This document shows positions 52,812 through 61,008 of a DNA stretch of 64,000 nt, piece by piece (the stretch's first letter is position 1; every line of letters starts with the position of its first letter). The stretch is from positions 1 through 64,000 of the forward strand of contig CAJUTV010000005.1 in assembly GCA_910589305.1 (NCBI GenBank), in the 5' to 3' direction. The notes under the pieces were generated by a model. It saw only the letters and a list, made by a program, of their open reading frames with translations, was not told the DNA's origin and made no database searches. The DNA comes from an uncultured Lachnospira sp. Lineage in GTDB: Bacteria > Bacillota > Clostridia > Lachnospirales > Lachnospiraceae. Position numbers and translations under genes: made by a program.

Positions 52812-53717
52812 ATGAGTAATAATAGAGAAGATGAAGGAAGACCAGAGATAAAAATTAACAAAAAAATGAGAACTTGGAATAAGTATCGTAATTATTGTTT
52901 TATTGCTGCTGGTGTGATAGTGGTTATTCTTGCGGTATTTATCGTTGTTAATATGGTTACAAAAGATAAAGACAACAGTGATGTTGCAAATCGAACAACG
53001 AGTCATAATAATACGGTTTCACAGACAAAAGAAGATTCATCAAACACACAGGCGACAACGCAGCCAGAACCGACAAAAGAGCAGACAACAACACAACAGA
53101 CAACAACAAAGGCACAGCAGACAGGCGGCACTTTAAAAGTTTCAGGTTCAGCAGAAGAACAGGAATTTGTAGGGGCTGATAAGTTTAAAGATTGTGTGTT
53201 TTTTGGTGATTTTATTATCAGTGGTATTTCATTTTATGGATTTCTTCCAGAATCACAGGTTGTATCCGATGATAATGCTACAAGTGATAAGCTTCAAAGT
53301 CAGGTTGATAGTGCGCTTTCTTCTAATCCATCAAAAGTGTTTATTATGGTGGGCTTAAATGATGCCAACTATGGCACAAGAGATGGGAAGACAATTGCAG
53401 GATTTATTGGAGATACAGTCAAGGAGATTAAATCAAAAAGTGCTTCAACAAGTGTATATATTTTGTCTGTTTTGCCAGTGACATCAGCATTTGAAAACCG
53501 TCCTAACATAAGTATAAAGCAGTCTTTGTTAGATGAAATTAATGAAAGCTTAAGCAACAACGCTGCAGAGTATGGTGCTACATTTATTGATTTAGCGGGC
53601 GCTTATAAAGATGGGAGCGGTTATCTTAGAACAGAATGTACAAGTAATGGAAGTAATATTGTTGGCGGATATTATCCATTTATGTTAAATAGTATTAGTA
53701 AATTAATTAACGGTTAG
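52812..53717 (+). CDS. Membrane-anchored SGNH-hydrolase-like protein, probably inactive
   Basis: 301 residues: signal anchor (about 25-47, NYCFIAAGVIVVILAVFIVV), a Thr/Gln-rich linker (about 55-110, TTQQTTTKAQQT), then an SGNH/GDSL-like fold (about 120-300). The family blocks are present but altered: block I reads FFGDFIISG, with F134 where the catalytic Ser is expected; block III is MVGLNDANYG; the C-terminal Asp-x-x-His block reads CTSNGSNIVGGYYPFM, with Asn instead of Asp and no His. It therefore looks like a pseudoenzyme outside the membrane, perhaps binding wall polymers. Start ATG 52812 has a weak site. Confidence 0.75.
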   Translation: MSNNREDEGRPEIKINKKMRTWNKYRNYCFIAAGVIVVILAVFIVVNMVTKDKDNSDVANRTTSHNNTVSQTKEDSSNTQATTQPEPTKEQTTTQQTTTKAQQTGGTLKVSGSAEEQEFVGADKFKDCVFFGDFIISGISFYGFLPESQVVSDDNATSDKLQSQVDSALSSNPSKVFIMVGLNDANYGTRDGKTIAGFIGDTVKEIKSKSASTSVYILSVLPVTSAFENRPNISIKQSLLDEINESLSNNAAEYGATFIDLAGAYKDGSGYLRTECTSNGSNIVGGYYPFMLNSISKLING

Positions 53718-53825
53718 ATTTGTTATTCTTTTTATGAAGCAAGAGACTTGCTTTATAAGACTTAGGTAAGATAGATTTTTAATTTTTAGTAAAAAATAGA
53801 CACAGAAATAGAAATGAGGAATGTT

Positions 53826-54524
53826 ATGAACTTTCATGTGTTGACATTGTTTCCAGATATGATTGTCAATGGATTGAATCATAGTATTATTGGAAGAGCT
53901 ATAGACAATAAAATTCTTCAGATTAATACAATCAATATTAGAGATTATGCAGATAATAAGCATATGAAAGTTGATGATTATCCATATGGTGGAGGTGCAG
54001 GTCTTGTTATGCAGGCAAGACCTGTTTGTGCTGCCTATGATGATTTAGTTTCAACATTACAAAAAAAACCGAGAGTAGTCTATATGACACCTGTTGGATA
54101 TACATTTACACAAGAGATGGCACAGGAATTTGCAAAAGAAGAAGAACTTGTGATATTATGTGGGCATTATGAGGGGATTGATGAAAGAGCGCTTGAACGA
54201 ATTGTTACAGATTATGTATCAATAGGAGATTATGTGCTGACGGGAGGCGAGCTTCCAGCAATGATTATGATTGATGTTATTGCAAGGCTGCTGCCAGGAG
54301 TGCTGCATAATGGTGAGTCGGCACAGACTGAAAGCTTTGAAAATGATTTGCTTGAATATCCACAATATACACGACCAGAAGTATTTGAAGGCGTTTCGGT
54401 GCCTAAGGTTTTATTGTCTGGACATCATGCAAATGTTGATGAGTGGCGATTAAAACAATCCATTGAGCGAACAAAAAAGTATAGACCAGATTTATATAAT
54501 AAATATATGGAAAGGCGAGGTTAA
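53826..54524 (+). CDS. trmD: tRNA (guanine(37)-N1)-methyltransferase
   Basis: 232 residues, SPOUT fold. MNFHVLTLFPDMIVNGLNHS opens the family; DDYPYGGGAGLVMQARPV, LCGHYEGIDERALE, SIGDYVLTGGELPAMIMID and LLEYPQYTRPEVFEG form the trefoil-knot SAM and tRNA sites. It methylates G37 next to the anticodon and prevents +1 frameshifting; essential. ATG 53826 follows GAGGAA. It is usually near rimM, rpsP and rplS, which are not present here. Confidence 0.95.
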   Translation: MNFHVLTLFPDMIVNGLNHSIIGRAIDNKILQINTINIRDYADNKHMKVDDYPYGGGAGLVMQARPVCAAYDDLVSTLQKKPRVVYMTPVGYTFTQEMAQEFAKEEELVILCGHYEGIDERALERIVTDYVSIGDYVLTGGELPAMIMIDVIARLLPGVLHNGESAQTESFENDLLEYPQYTRPEVFEGVSVPKVLLSGHHANVDEWRLKQSIERTKKYRPDLYNKYMERRG

Positions 54525-54534
54525 GCACAGCAGT

Positions 54535-56286
54535 ATGGAACAAAATACACATTTTATTGGCAGAGCAATTATTGATGAAAGCTTGAATATATTGACAGCG
54601 GACACAAAGCTTAGTAAATATCTTGGAAATAATGCTATGTATACACTTGCAAGGTCAATTCACCCAAATGATATTATCAGACTTGAAGATGGTCTTAAAG
54701 TTGTTAGTATCGAACAAAGTACGATTATTTCTTTAAGAATGGTTGATGATAATGGGCGATATCAATGGGTTATTATGTTGCTAGTTGATATACCTAAAAA
54801 TAGAAACCATGATAGACAGATTCGTATTGAACTGCATGATATTGCAGAAGTAAAAAGTTTGCATATAGCAGAAGATGAAAATTATATGCAGTATTTTAGT
54901 TTGATGGAACATCTTATGTTTTCGTATGATATTTATACAGACAAATTGAAAATATTTATGATGGGAAATCAACAACAAGTAAATTTCTATAACGGAACGC
55001 TTACAGACTGGGAAAAAACAATGATTACGAATGGTAACATTGATGAAATTTATAAAAATGTATTTAATATGCTCTGTTCTGATTTTAGAAAAGGAACCAA
55101 ACAATTTGAACATGAGTTTAAAATGAGAATTTTTGAAGGCACAAAGGCAATGGATTGGTGCCTGATAAAAGGAAAATCAATTATCGATTCTAGTGCAAAG
55201 ACACATGTTATTGCCACTATGTCTAAAGTAAATCCTGTAGATAATTTGGACAATTCCTATAACACTACAGAAATGTTGGATGCCTGTACAGGAATTTTAA
55301 ACAAAAAAGCTATTGAGGATTACGCTTCAAAGATTATCGCTTCAAAACCAATATACCCTGTTACGATTGCTGTTTTAGATATTGACGATTTTAAGTATAT
55401 TAATGATGAATATGGTGAATTGTTTGGTGATGAAGTTTTAAATAGTGTTGCCACCATCATAAAAGATGCTGTTGGTGTGACAGGAGGTGTCGGCAGAATT
55501 GGTGATGATGAGATATTGATTGTAGCACAGCGATTAGGAAGCAACGCAGATATCAGAAGTTTATTAAGAACAATAAGAAATAATATTGCATTTATGTACA
55601 ATAATGAAGAAGATAAGCCGCAAATAACATGTTCAATTGGCTCTGCAACATATCCAGAAGATGCAACTACATATGAAAAACTGTGTGAAATTGCCTATAA
55701 AGTATTACATCTTGCAAAGGAAAAAGGAAAAAATCGATATATTATCTATATTCCAGAACTTCATTCAGAGTTTATTAATGGTTTAGGAAAAGCTAAATCG
55801 GCAGAATATATGTTTTACAAATATCGTAAAATGAGTATTGTAAATGATATTATTAACGATTATAAAGTTCGTGGAAAAAACAGTTTTGAAGCTTCTGTAA
55901 AAAAAATTCAGTTTGCTTTTAGCATTGATAGTATTTTTGTTTATGAAAAAACACAAAATCAAGACTGGAACCGATTTGTCCTTTTAGGTGACAATGATTT
56001 TTCTGATGATAACAGTTATTTGGATGAAAGGTCATATATAGCAGATTTTTCGGAAGATGGAATAGAAGTGATAAACAATATCAATTTTTTTGAGAGAAGA
56101 GCCAAAAAGACGGTGGAAGCTTTTAAGAAAATGGGTATTAATCAGGCAATACAGGTAATTGTTGGTGATAAAAATAAAATAGTGTCTTTTAATCGCAATA
56201 AACAGATGAGTAAATGGAGCAGAACAGATATCATGTATCTAGCGATTCTTGGCAATATATTTGGAACAGGATTTTTTAATGAGTAA
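54535..56286 (+). CDS. GGDEF-domain protein with degenerate active site
   Basis: 583 residues, no membrane helix. The N-terminal half (about 1-240) looks PAS-like. The GGDEF domain (about 250-410) begins LDACTGILNKKAIEDYASKI, and the signature reads RIGDDEILIV, i.e. GDDEI for GGDEF, which may lower or abolish diguanylate cyclase activity. The C-terminal 170 residues resemble a GAF-like domain (KKIQFAFSIDSIFVYEKTQN). It begins 10 nt after trmD and overlaps the exonuclease gene by 8 nt, a translationally linked trio. It may sense rather than make cyclic dinucleotide. Confidence 0.8.
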   Translation: MEQNTHFIGRAIIDESLNILTADTKLSKYLGNNAMYTLARSIHPNDIIRLEDGLKVVSIEQSTIISLRMVDDNGRYQWVIMLLVDIPKNRNHDRQIRIELHDIAEVKSLHIAEDENYMQYFSLMEHLMFSYDIYTDKLKIFMMGNQQQVNFYNGTLTDWEKTMITNGNIDEIYKNVFNMLCSDFRKGTKQFEHEFKMRIFEGTKAMDWCLIKGKSIIDSSAKTHVIATMSKVNPVDNLDNSYNTTEMLDACTGILNKKAIEDYASKIIASKPIYPVTIAVLDIDDFKYINDEYGELFGDEVLNSVATIIKDAVGVTGGVGRIGDDEILIVAQRLGSNADIRSLLRTIRNNIAFMYNNEEDKPQITCSIGSATYPEDATTYEKLCEIAYKVLHLAKEKGKNRYIIYIPELHSEFINGLGKAKSAEYMFYKYRKMSIVNDIINDYKVRGKNSFEASVKKIQFAFSIDSIFVYEKTQNQDWNRFVLLGDNDFSDDNSYLDERSYIADFSEDGIEVINNINFFERRAKKTVEAFKKMGINQAIQVIVGDKNKIVSFNRNKQMSKWSRTDIMYLAILGNIFGTGFFNE

Positions 56287-56992
56287 TTTAAAGATAAAAT
56301 CGTATGTAGCCCTTGATTTAGAGACCACAGGAATCAATCCTTCTCTTGATAAAATTATTGAGATAGGCATGATAAAAGTCATTGATGAAAAAGTGGCTGA
56401 CAGCTATAAAACATTGATTAACCCCAATATACATATTTGTACAAGGATTACGGAAATAACAGGAATAACAGATAATATGGTTTTAGGTAAGCCTGCCATA
56501 TCCGAAATAATTAAAGATATCCTTGATTTTATTGGAGATTTACCCCTGCTTGGTCACAATATTATATTTGACTATAGTTTTTTAAAAAAGGCGGCTGTCA
56601 ATTCAAATTATACATTTGAAAAACAAGGAATTGATACATTAAAGATTGCAAGGCGTCTGCTGCCAGAAGTTCCTCATAAAAATTTAGAATATTTATGTGA
56701 TTATTTTAAATTGGATAAAGGAAGTTCACATAGAGCTTTTGACGATGCACAAAGCGCAATTGGGCTATATCATAAGCTGTATGAAATAAAACCAGATGAT
56801 GAGGGATTTTACACCGCGATACCATTAGTGTTTCATATAAAAAAAGATGTCCCTATCACAGAGGCACAGAAACGTTATCTTGCGGCGCTGCTTATGAAAC
56901 ATCAGTTAGATATTGAGGAAGATATAGAAAAACTTACAAAAAGTATGGCATCAAGAATGATTGACAAGATTATTTCAGAATATGGAAAGTAA
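56279..56992 (+). CDS. DnaQ-like 3'-5' exonuclease
   Basis: 237 residues of the DEDDh family: VALDLETTGINPSLDKIIEI (Asp and Glu of motif I), LLGHNIIFDYSFLKKA (motif II) and SSHRAFDDAQSAIGLYHKL (His and Asp of motif III). Such proteins proofread DNA or trim nucleic acids; this stand-alone form is similar to the PolC/epsilon exonuclease domain. The tail of about 60 residues is helical. ATG 56279 overlaps the preceding stop codon region. Confidence 0.9.
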   Translation: MSNLKIKSYVALDLETTGINPSLDKIIEIGMIKVIDEKVADSYKTLINPNIHICTRITEITGITDNMVLGKPAISEIIKDILDFIGDLPLLGHNIIFDYSFLKKAAVNSNYTFEKQGIDTLKIARRLLPEVPHKNLEYLCDYFKLDKGSSHRAFDDAQSAIGLYHKLYEIKPDDEGFYTAIPLVFHIKKDVPITEAQKRYLAALLMKHQLDIEEDIEKLTKSMASRMIDKIISEYGK

Positions 56993-57002
56993 GTAATCAT
57001 TG

Positions 57003-57120
57003 AATCTCATCAAGGAAGTTTCTCATTTGAATATTGTAGAGATATAAGCAGGTGGGAACTTGTGTTGTGATAATAGCCAAATGGTTGAAGCAAGTAGCAG
57101 AGAGGATTGCAAATATCTGA
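57003..57120 (+). repeat. Dispersed repeat copy
   Basis: AATCTCATCAAGGAAGTTTC, GCAGGTGGGAACTTGTGTTG, GAAGCAAGTAGCAGAGAGGA then TTGCAAATATCTG. Same orientation as 52571-52690, with more substitutions in the central hairpin. Confidence 0.65.
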
Positions 57121-57178
57121 TATGACTTAAAGTGTTTTATGAAAGAATGATTATAAAAATAAAAAATAAATTTAAGGG

Positions 57179-57207
57179 TTGACATATGGCTTAATATTTG
57201 ATAGTAT
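57179..57207 (+). promoter_or_regulatory. adhE promoter
   Basis: TTGACA (57179-57184) and TAGTAT (57202-57207) with a 17-nt spacer, directly upstream of the Rex-type operator. Confidence 0.75.
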
Positions 57208-57211
57208 ATTT

Positions 57212-57229
57212 TTGTTAAAAAAATAACAA
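57212..57229 (+). promoter_or_regulatory. Rex-type operator
   Basis: TTGTTAAAAAAATAACAA, an 18-bp inverted repeat differing from the Rex consensus TTGTTAAnnnnTTAACAA at one position. It starts 4 nt after the -10 box, where bound Rex would block transcription of adhE when the NADH/NAD ratio is low. Confidence 0.75.
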
Positions 57230-57268
57230 TGTTTATAAGGATTTGAGAATGAAAATGGAGGTAAGAAA

Positions 57269-59875
57269 ATGCAGAAGGAGAGTAGTATGATTGTTGATAC
57301 TGTTGAATCTTTGGAAGCGAAGATTAAAGAAGTGAAGGAAGCGCAAAAGATATTTGCTACATATACACAAGAGCAAGTAGACAATATCTTTAAGGCTGCT
57401 GCTATGGCAGCAAACCAAGCAAGAATCAGTCTTGCAAAACAAGCCGTTGCAGAGACTGGTATGGGCGTTGTTGAGGATAAGGTTATCAAAAATCACTATG
57501 CCTCAGAGTATATTTACAATGCTTATAAAGATGTGAAAACATGTGGTGTTATCGAAGAGGATAAATCGTTTGGCATAAAAAAAGTTGCAGAGCCAATCGG
57601 TGTTGTTGCTGCTGTTATTCCAACGACAAATCCAACTTCAACAGCAATATTTAAGACATTGATATCATTAAAGACAAGAAATGGTATTATCATCAGTCCT
57701 CACCCACGTGCAAAAAACAGTACCATTGAGGCGGCAAAGGTTGTTCTTAATGCAGCAGTTGCAGCAGGTGCACCAAAGGGAATTATTGGCTGGATTGATG
57801 TTCCTTCACTTGAATTGACAAATTTAGTTATGAAGGAAGCCGATATTATATTAGCAACAGGTGGTCCAGGTATGGTTAAAGCGGCATATTCATCTGGAAA
57901 GCCAGCATTAGGTGTTGGTGCAGGTAATACGCCGGCGATTATAGATGAGACAGCAGACGTTGTATTAGCTGTTAATTCAATTATTCATTCTAAGACATTT
58001 GACAATGGTATGATATGTGCATCAGAGCAGTCTGTCATTGTTGCTGATTCATTATATAAACAAGTTAAAGATGAATTTATTGCAAGAGGCTGTCATATTT
58101 TAAATAAAGATGAGCTTAAAAAAGTTCGTAAGACGATATTGATAAATGGTTCGCTCAATGCCAAGATAGTAGGACAGAGTGCGTATAATATTGGAAAGCT
58201 TGCAGGAATTGAGGTTCCAACGACAACAAAAATTCTTATTGGAGAAGTTGAATCGGTAGATATATCAGAAGAATTTGCACATGAAAAGTTATCTCCAGTT
58301 CTTGCAATGTATAAAGCTAGCAATTTTGAGGATGCTGTGTCAAAGGCAGAGCATTTGGTTGCTGACGGCGGCTATGGGCATACTTCATCACTCTATATTA
58401 ATGCTGCAACAGAGCATGAAAAGATTGCAGTATTCCAAGAAGCTATGAAAACATGTAGAGTTCTTATCAATACACCTTCTTCACAGGGTGGTATTGGTGA
58501 TATTTATAACTTTGCTTTAAAACCATCTCTTACATTGGGTTGTGGTTCATGGGGCGGCAACTCTGTATCAGAGAATGTAAATGTAAAGCACCTTATTAAT
58601 ATTAAGACCGTAGCTGAAAGGAGAGAAAATATGCTTTGGTTTAGGGCACCTGAGAAAGTTTACTTTAAGAAGGGATGTCTTCCTGTAGCATTAGATGAGC
58701 TGAAAAATGTTATGGGCAAGAAGAGAGTGTTTATTGTAACAGACCAGTTCCTTTACAAAAATGGATATACAAAATGTGTAACTGATAAGCTTGATGAGAT
58801 GGGCATTGTTCACACAACATTTTATGATGTTGCACCAGACCCAACACTTGCATGTGCAAAAGAAGGTGCTGCTGCTATGACTCTTTTTGAGCCAGATTGC
58901 ATTATTGCAATTGGTGGCGGTTCAGCAATGGATGCAGGTAAAATTATGTGGGTTATGTATGAGCATCCAGAAGTAGACTTTATGGATATGGCTATGCGCT
59001 TTATGGATATCCGAAAGAGAATATATACATTCCCTAAGATGGGTGAAAAAGCATATTTTATAGCTGTTCCAACATCTTCAGGTACAGGTTCAGAAGTGAC
59101 ACCATTTGCCGTTATTACAGACCAAGATACCAATATTAAATATCCGCTTGCAGATTATGAGCTTCTTCCAAATATGGCTATTGTCGATGCTGATATGATG
59201 ATGAATCAGCCAAAAGGACTTACTTCTGCATCTGGTATTGACGCTTTGACACATGCGTTGGAAGCATATGCATCTATTATGGCTACCGATTATACAGATG
59301 GTCTTGCATTAAAGGCGATGAAAAATATCTTTGAGTATCTTCCATCTGCTTATGAGAATGGTGCAGCCGATGCAAAGGCACGTGAACAGATGGCAACAGC
59401 TTCTACAATGGCAGGTATGGCATTTGCTAATGCGTTCTTAGGTTTGTGTCACTCTATGGCACATAAGTTAGGTGCATTCCATCACCTTCCACATGGTGTT
59501 GCCAATGCAATTTTAATAACGGATATTATGCGTTATAATGCAGTAGAAGTGCCAACAAAGATGGGAACATTTCCACAGTATGAGTATCCTCACTGCAAGG
59601 CTCGCTATGTAGAGTGTGCAAATTTCTTAGGTATTCAAGGCAAAAATGATGATGAAAAATTTGAAAATCTTATTCAGGCTATTGAAGAATTAAAGGTTAA
59701 AGTTGGTATTAAGAAAACAATCAAAGAATATGGTATTGATGAAAAGTATTTCTTAGATACATTGGATGATATGGTTGAAAAGGCATTTGACGACCAATGT
59801 ACAGGAGCAAACCCTCGTTATCCATTGATGAGTGAGATTAAAGAGATATACCTTAAAGCATATTACGGTAAGTAA
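57269..59875 (+). CDS. adhE: Bifunctional aldehyde/alcohol dehydrogenase AdhE
   Basis: 868 residues. The N-terminal CoA-acylating aldehyde dehydrogenase (about 1-440) has its Cys in FDNGMICASEQSV (about 251) and the NAD-binding ATGGPGMVKAAYSSGKP. The C-terminal iron alcohol dehydrogenase (about 455-868) has the metal ligands in LCHSMAHKLGAFHHLPHGVA. It reduces acetyl-CoA to ethanol in two NADH-dependent steps, forming spirosomes, and balances redox in fermentation. GGAGG is 7 nt before ATG 57269; ATG 57287, after AAGGAG, is an alternative start. Rex site upstream; tandem repeats at the end. Confidence 0.95.
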   Translation: MQKESSMIVDTVESLEAKIKEVKEAQKIFATYTQEQVDNIFKAAAMAANQARISLAKQAVAETGMGVVEDKVIKNHYASEYIYNAYKDVKTCGVIEEDKSFGIKKVAEPIGVVAAVIPTTNPTSTAIFKTLISLKTRNGIIISPHPRAKNSTIEAAKVVLNAAVAAGAPKGIIGWIDVPSLELTNLVMKEADIILATGGPGMVKAAYSSGKPALGVGAGNTPAIIDETADVVLAVNSIIHSKTFDNGMICASEQSVIVADSLYKQVKDEFIARGCHILNKDELKKVRKTILINGSLNAKIVGQSAYNIGKLAGIEVPTTTKILIGEVESVDISEEFAHEKLSPVLAMYKASNFEDAVSKAEHLVADGGYGHTSSLYINAATEHEKIAVFQEAMKTCRVLINTPSSQGGIGDIYNFALKPSLTLGCGSWGGNSVSENVNVKHLINIKTVAERRENMLWFRAPEKVYFKKGCLPVALDELKNVMGKKRVFIVTDQFLYKNGYTKCVTDKLDEMGIVHTTFYDVAPDPTLACAKEGAAAMTLFEPDCIIAIGGGSAMDAGKIMWVMYEHPEVDFMDMAMRFMDIRKRIYTFPKMGEKAYFIAVPTSSGTGSEVTPFAVITDQDTNIKYPLADYELLPNMAIVDADMMMNQPKGLTSASGIDALTHALEAYASIMATDYTDGLALKAMKNIFEYLPSAYENGAADAKAREQMATASTMAGMAFANAFLGLCHSMAHKLGAFHHLPHGVANAILITDIMRYNAVEVPTKMGTFPQYEYPHCKARYVECANFLGIQGKNDDEKFENLIQAIEELKVKVGIKKTIKEYGIDEKYFLDTLDDMVEKAFDDQCTGANPRYPLMSEIKEIYLKAYYGK

Positions 59876-59957
59876 TATTTATTACGGCAAGTAATATTTA
59901 TTACAGTAACTAATGTTTATTATGATAAGTAATGTTTTATTACAGTAAGTAATGTGA
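59861..59957 (+). repeat. Tandem degenerate 19-20-bp repeats at the adhE 3' end
   Basis: Nearly five units of the form TATTACGGTAAGTAATATTT, varying to TATGATAAGTAATGTTTT. The first unit contains the last four codons and the stop of adhE; each unit repeats the stop TAA in a similar context. ATTAC and GTAAT parts are mutually complementary, so the RNA could form several small hairpins. Confidence 0.8.
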
Positions 59958-59968
59958 ATTTATTTTGC

Positions 59969-60032
59969 AATTTGTGTCTGTGTGCTGCCAGACACAAATT
60001 GTATAATATTTTTTAAACAATAGAGCAGCACA
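59969..60032 (+). promoter_or_regulatory. Leader pseudoknot element, copy 4 (upstream of phosphotransferase gene)
   Basis: Perfect 12-bp hairpin AATTTGTGTCTG (59969-59980) with CAGACACAAATT (59989-60000). Its loop TGTGCTGC (59981-59988) is a perfect complement of GCAGCACA at 60025-60032, which is followed at once by GAAATGGGGATTAGT and the ATG at 60048. This is the clearest copy of the element. Confidence 0.65.
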
Positions 60033-60047
60033 GAAATGGGGATTAGT

Positions 60048-60806
60048 ATGGCAAATGAAGTTTCAAAAAGCAATCTTAAATTAGTGCGTATTGAAGGAGA
60101 TAAAGCACTAAAAGTATTCTCTCCTGAATACAGCAAAACAGATGTTTTATATGAAGCATTGAACACTGCAAGAGTAGAGGATACAGGACTTGCTATTCCA
60201 AAGCTGTTGAGTGTTTCTGTTGAAGAAGATGGAAGTTGGGTAATCGCGAGCGAATATGTTAAAGGAAAGACATTGGCAGAATTGCTTAAAGAACACCCTG
60301 AAAATGCAGATGCCTATGCAGAGGCAATGGTAGACTATCAGGTTGAATTTAACAAGCGCAGCAATCCGCTTCTTTTAAAGTTAAAGGATAAATTAGCAAG
60401 ACAGATTAAAGAGTTGGATATTCATGCTAATATTAAGTATGAGTTGTCTGCAAGATTAGAGGAGCTTCCAAAGCATAATAAGCTGTGTCATGGTGATTAT
60501 TGCCCAGACAATATTATTGTAAGTACGGATGAAAATAATAATATTACAGATATTACTGCTGTTGACTGGGTTCATGCAACACAGGGCAATGCCAGTGCAG
60601 ATGTGGCAAATACATATCTTACAATCAAGTTAAAAGATGAAGATTTTGCAGAAAAGTATATTGCAAAATTCTGTGAAAAGACGAATACAGAAAAACGCTA
60701 TGTTGATAAGTGGATGCCAATCGTTGCAGCAGCTAGATTGACGAGAAAAAATGAAGAAGAAAAAGAACTTTTGGAGTCTATGATTGATATTTGTGATTTT
60801 CAATAA
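60048..60806 (+). CDS. Aminoglycoside/choline-kinase-like phosphotransferase
   Basis: 252 residues, APH-like kinase fold. ALKVFSPEYSKTDVLYEALN contains the ATP-lysine region, the catalytic Brenner motif is LCHGDYCPDNIIV (Asp near 152), and the metal-binding Asp follows in ITAVDWVHATQGN. The substrate is unknown; small hydroxyl metabolites such as choline or sugars are typical, and there is no sign of a resistance context. ATG 60048 follows ATGGGGATTAGT. Translation may be controlled by the pseudoknot leader. A terminator follows. Confidence 0.82.
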   Translation: MANEVSKSNLKLVRIEGDKALKVFSPEYSKTDVLYEALNTARVEDTGLAIPKLLSVSVEEDGSWVIASEYVKGKTLAELLKEHPENADAYAEAMVDYQVEFNKRSNPLLLKLKDKLARQIKELDIHANIKYELSARLEELPKHNKLCHGDYCPDNIIVSTDENNNITDITAVDWVHATQGNASADVANTYLTIKLKDEDFAEKYIAKFCEKTNTEKRYVDKWMPIVAAARLTRKNEEEKELLESMIDICDFQ

Positions 60807-60868
60807 TTTATTCTAATTTGAATTGTTCTTTATTAAGTACACTAATAAAACAATATAAAGTTTTTATC

Positions 60869-60898
60869 CAGCAGGAAAATTCTGCTGGATTTTTTATA
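60869..60898 (+). terminator. Rho-independent terminator
   Basis: ATCCAGCAG and CTGCTGGAT (loop GAAAATT) followed by TTTTT, after the phosphotransferase gene. Confidence 0.9.
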
Positions 60899-61008
60899 TA
60901 AAACTTTATCAAAATTACTTAACATGTGTAGCAATTTTTTTGTAATTGTGTTATATTGTAAAAAAGCGTTAAAGCTAAATTATAAATGTAAAAGGAGGTA
61001 TTACATTA

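Noticed and set aside
52615..52815. 66-residue open frame between the amylase and SGNH genes
   Set aside because: Its first half is the dispersed repeat and the rest lacks protein character.
60048..60806. Aminoglycoside resistance kinase
   Set aside because: Only the generic fold and Brenner motif match; sequence and chromosomal context give no sign of a resistance enzyme.
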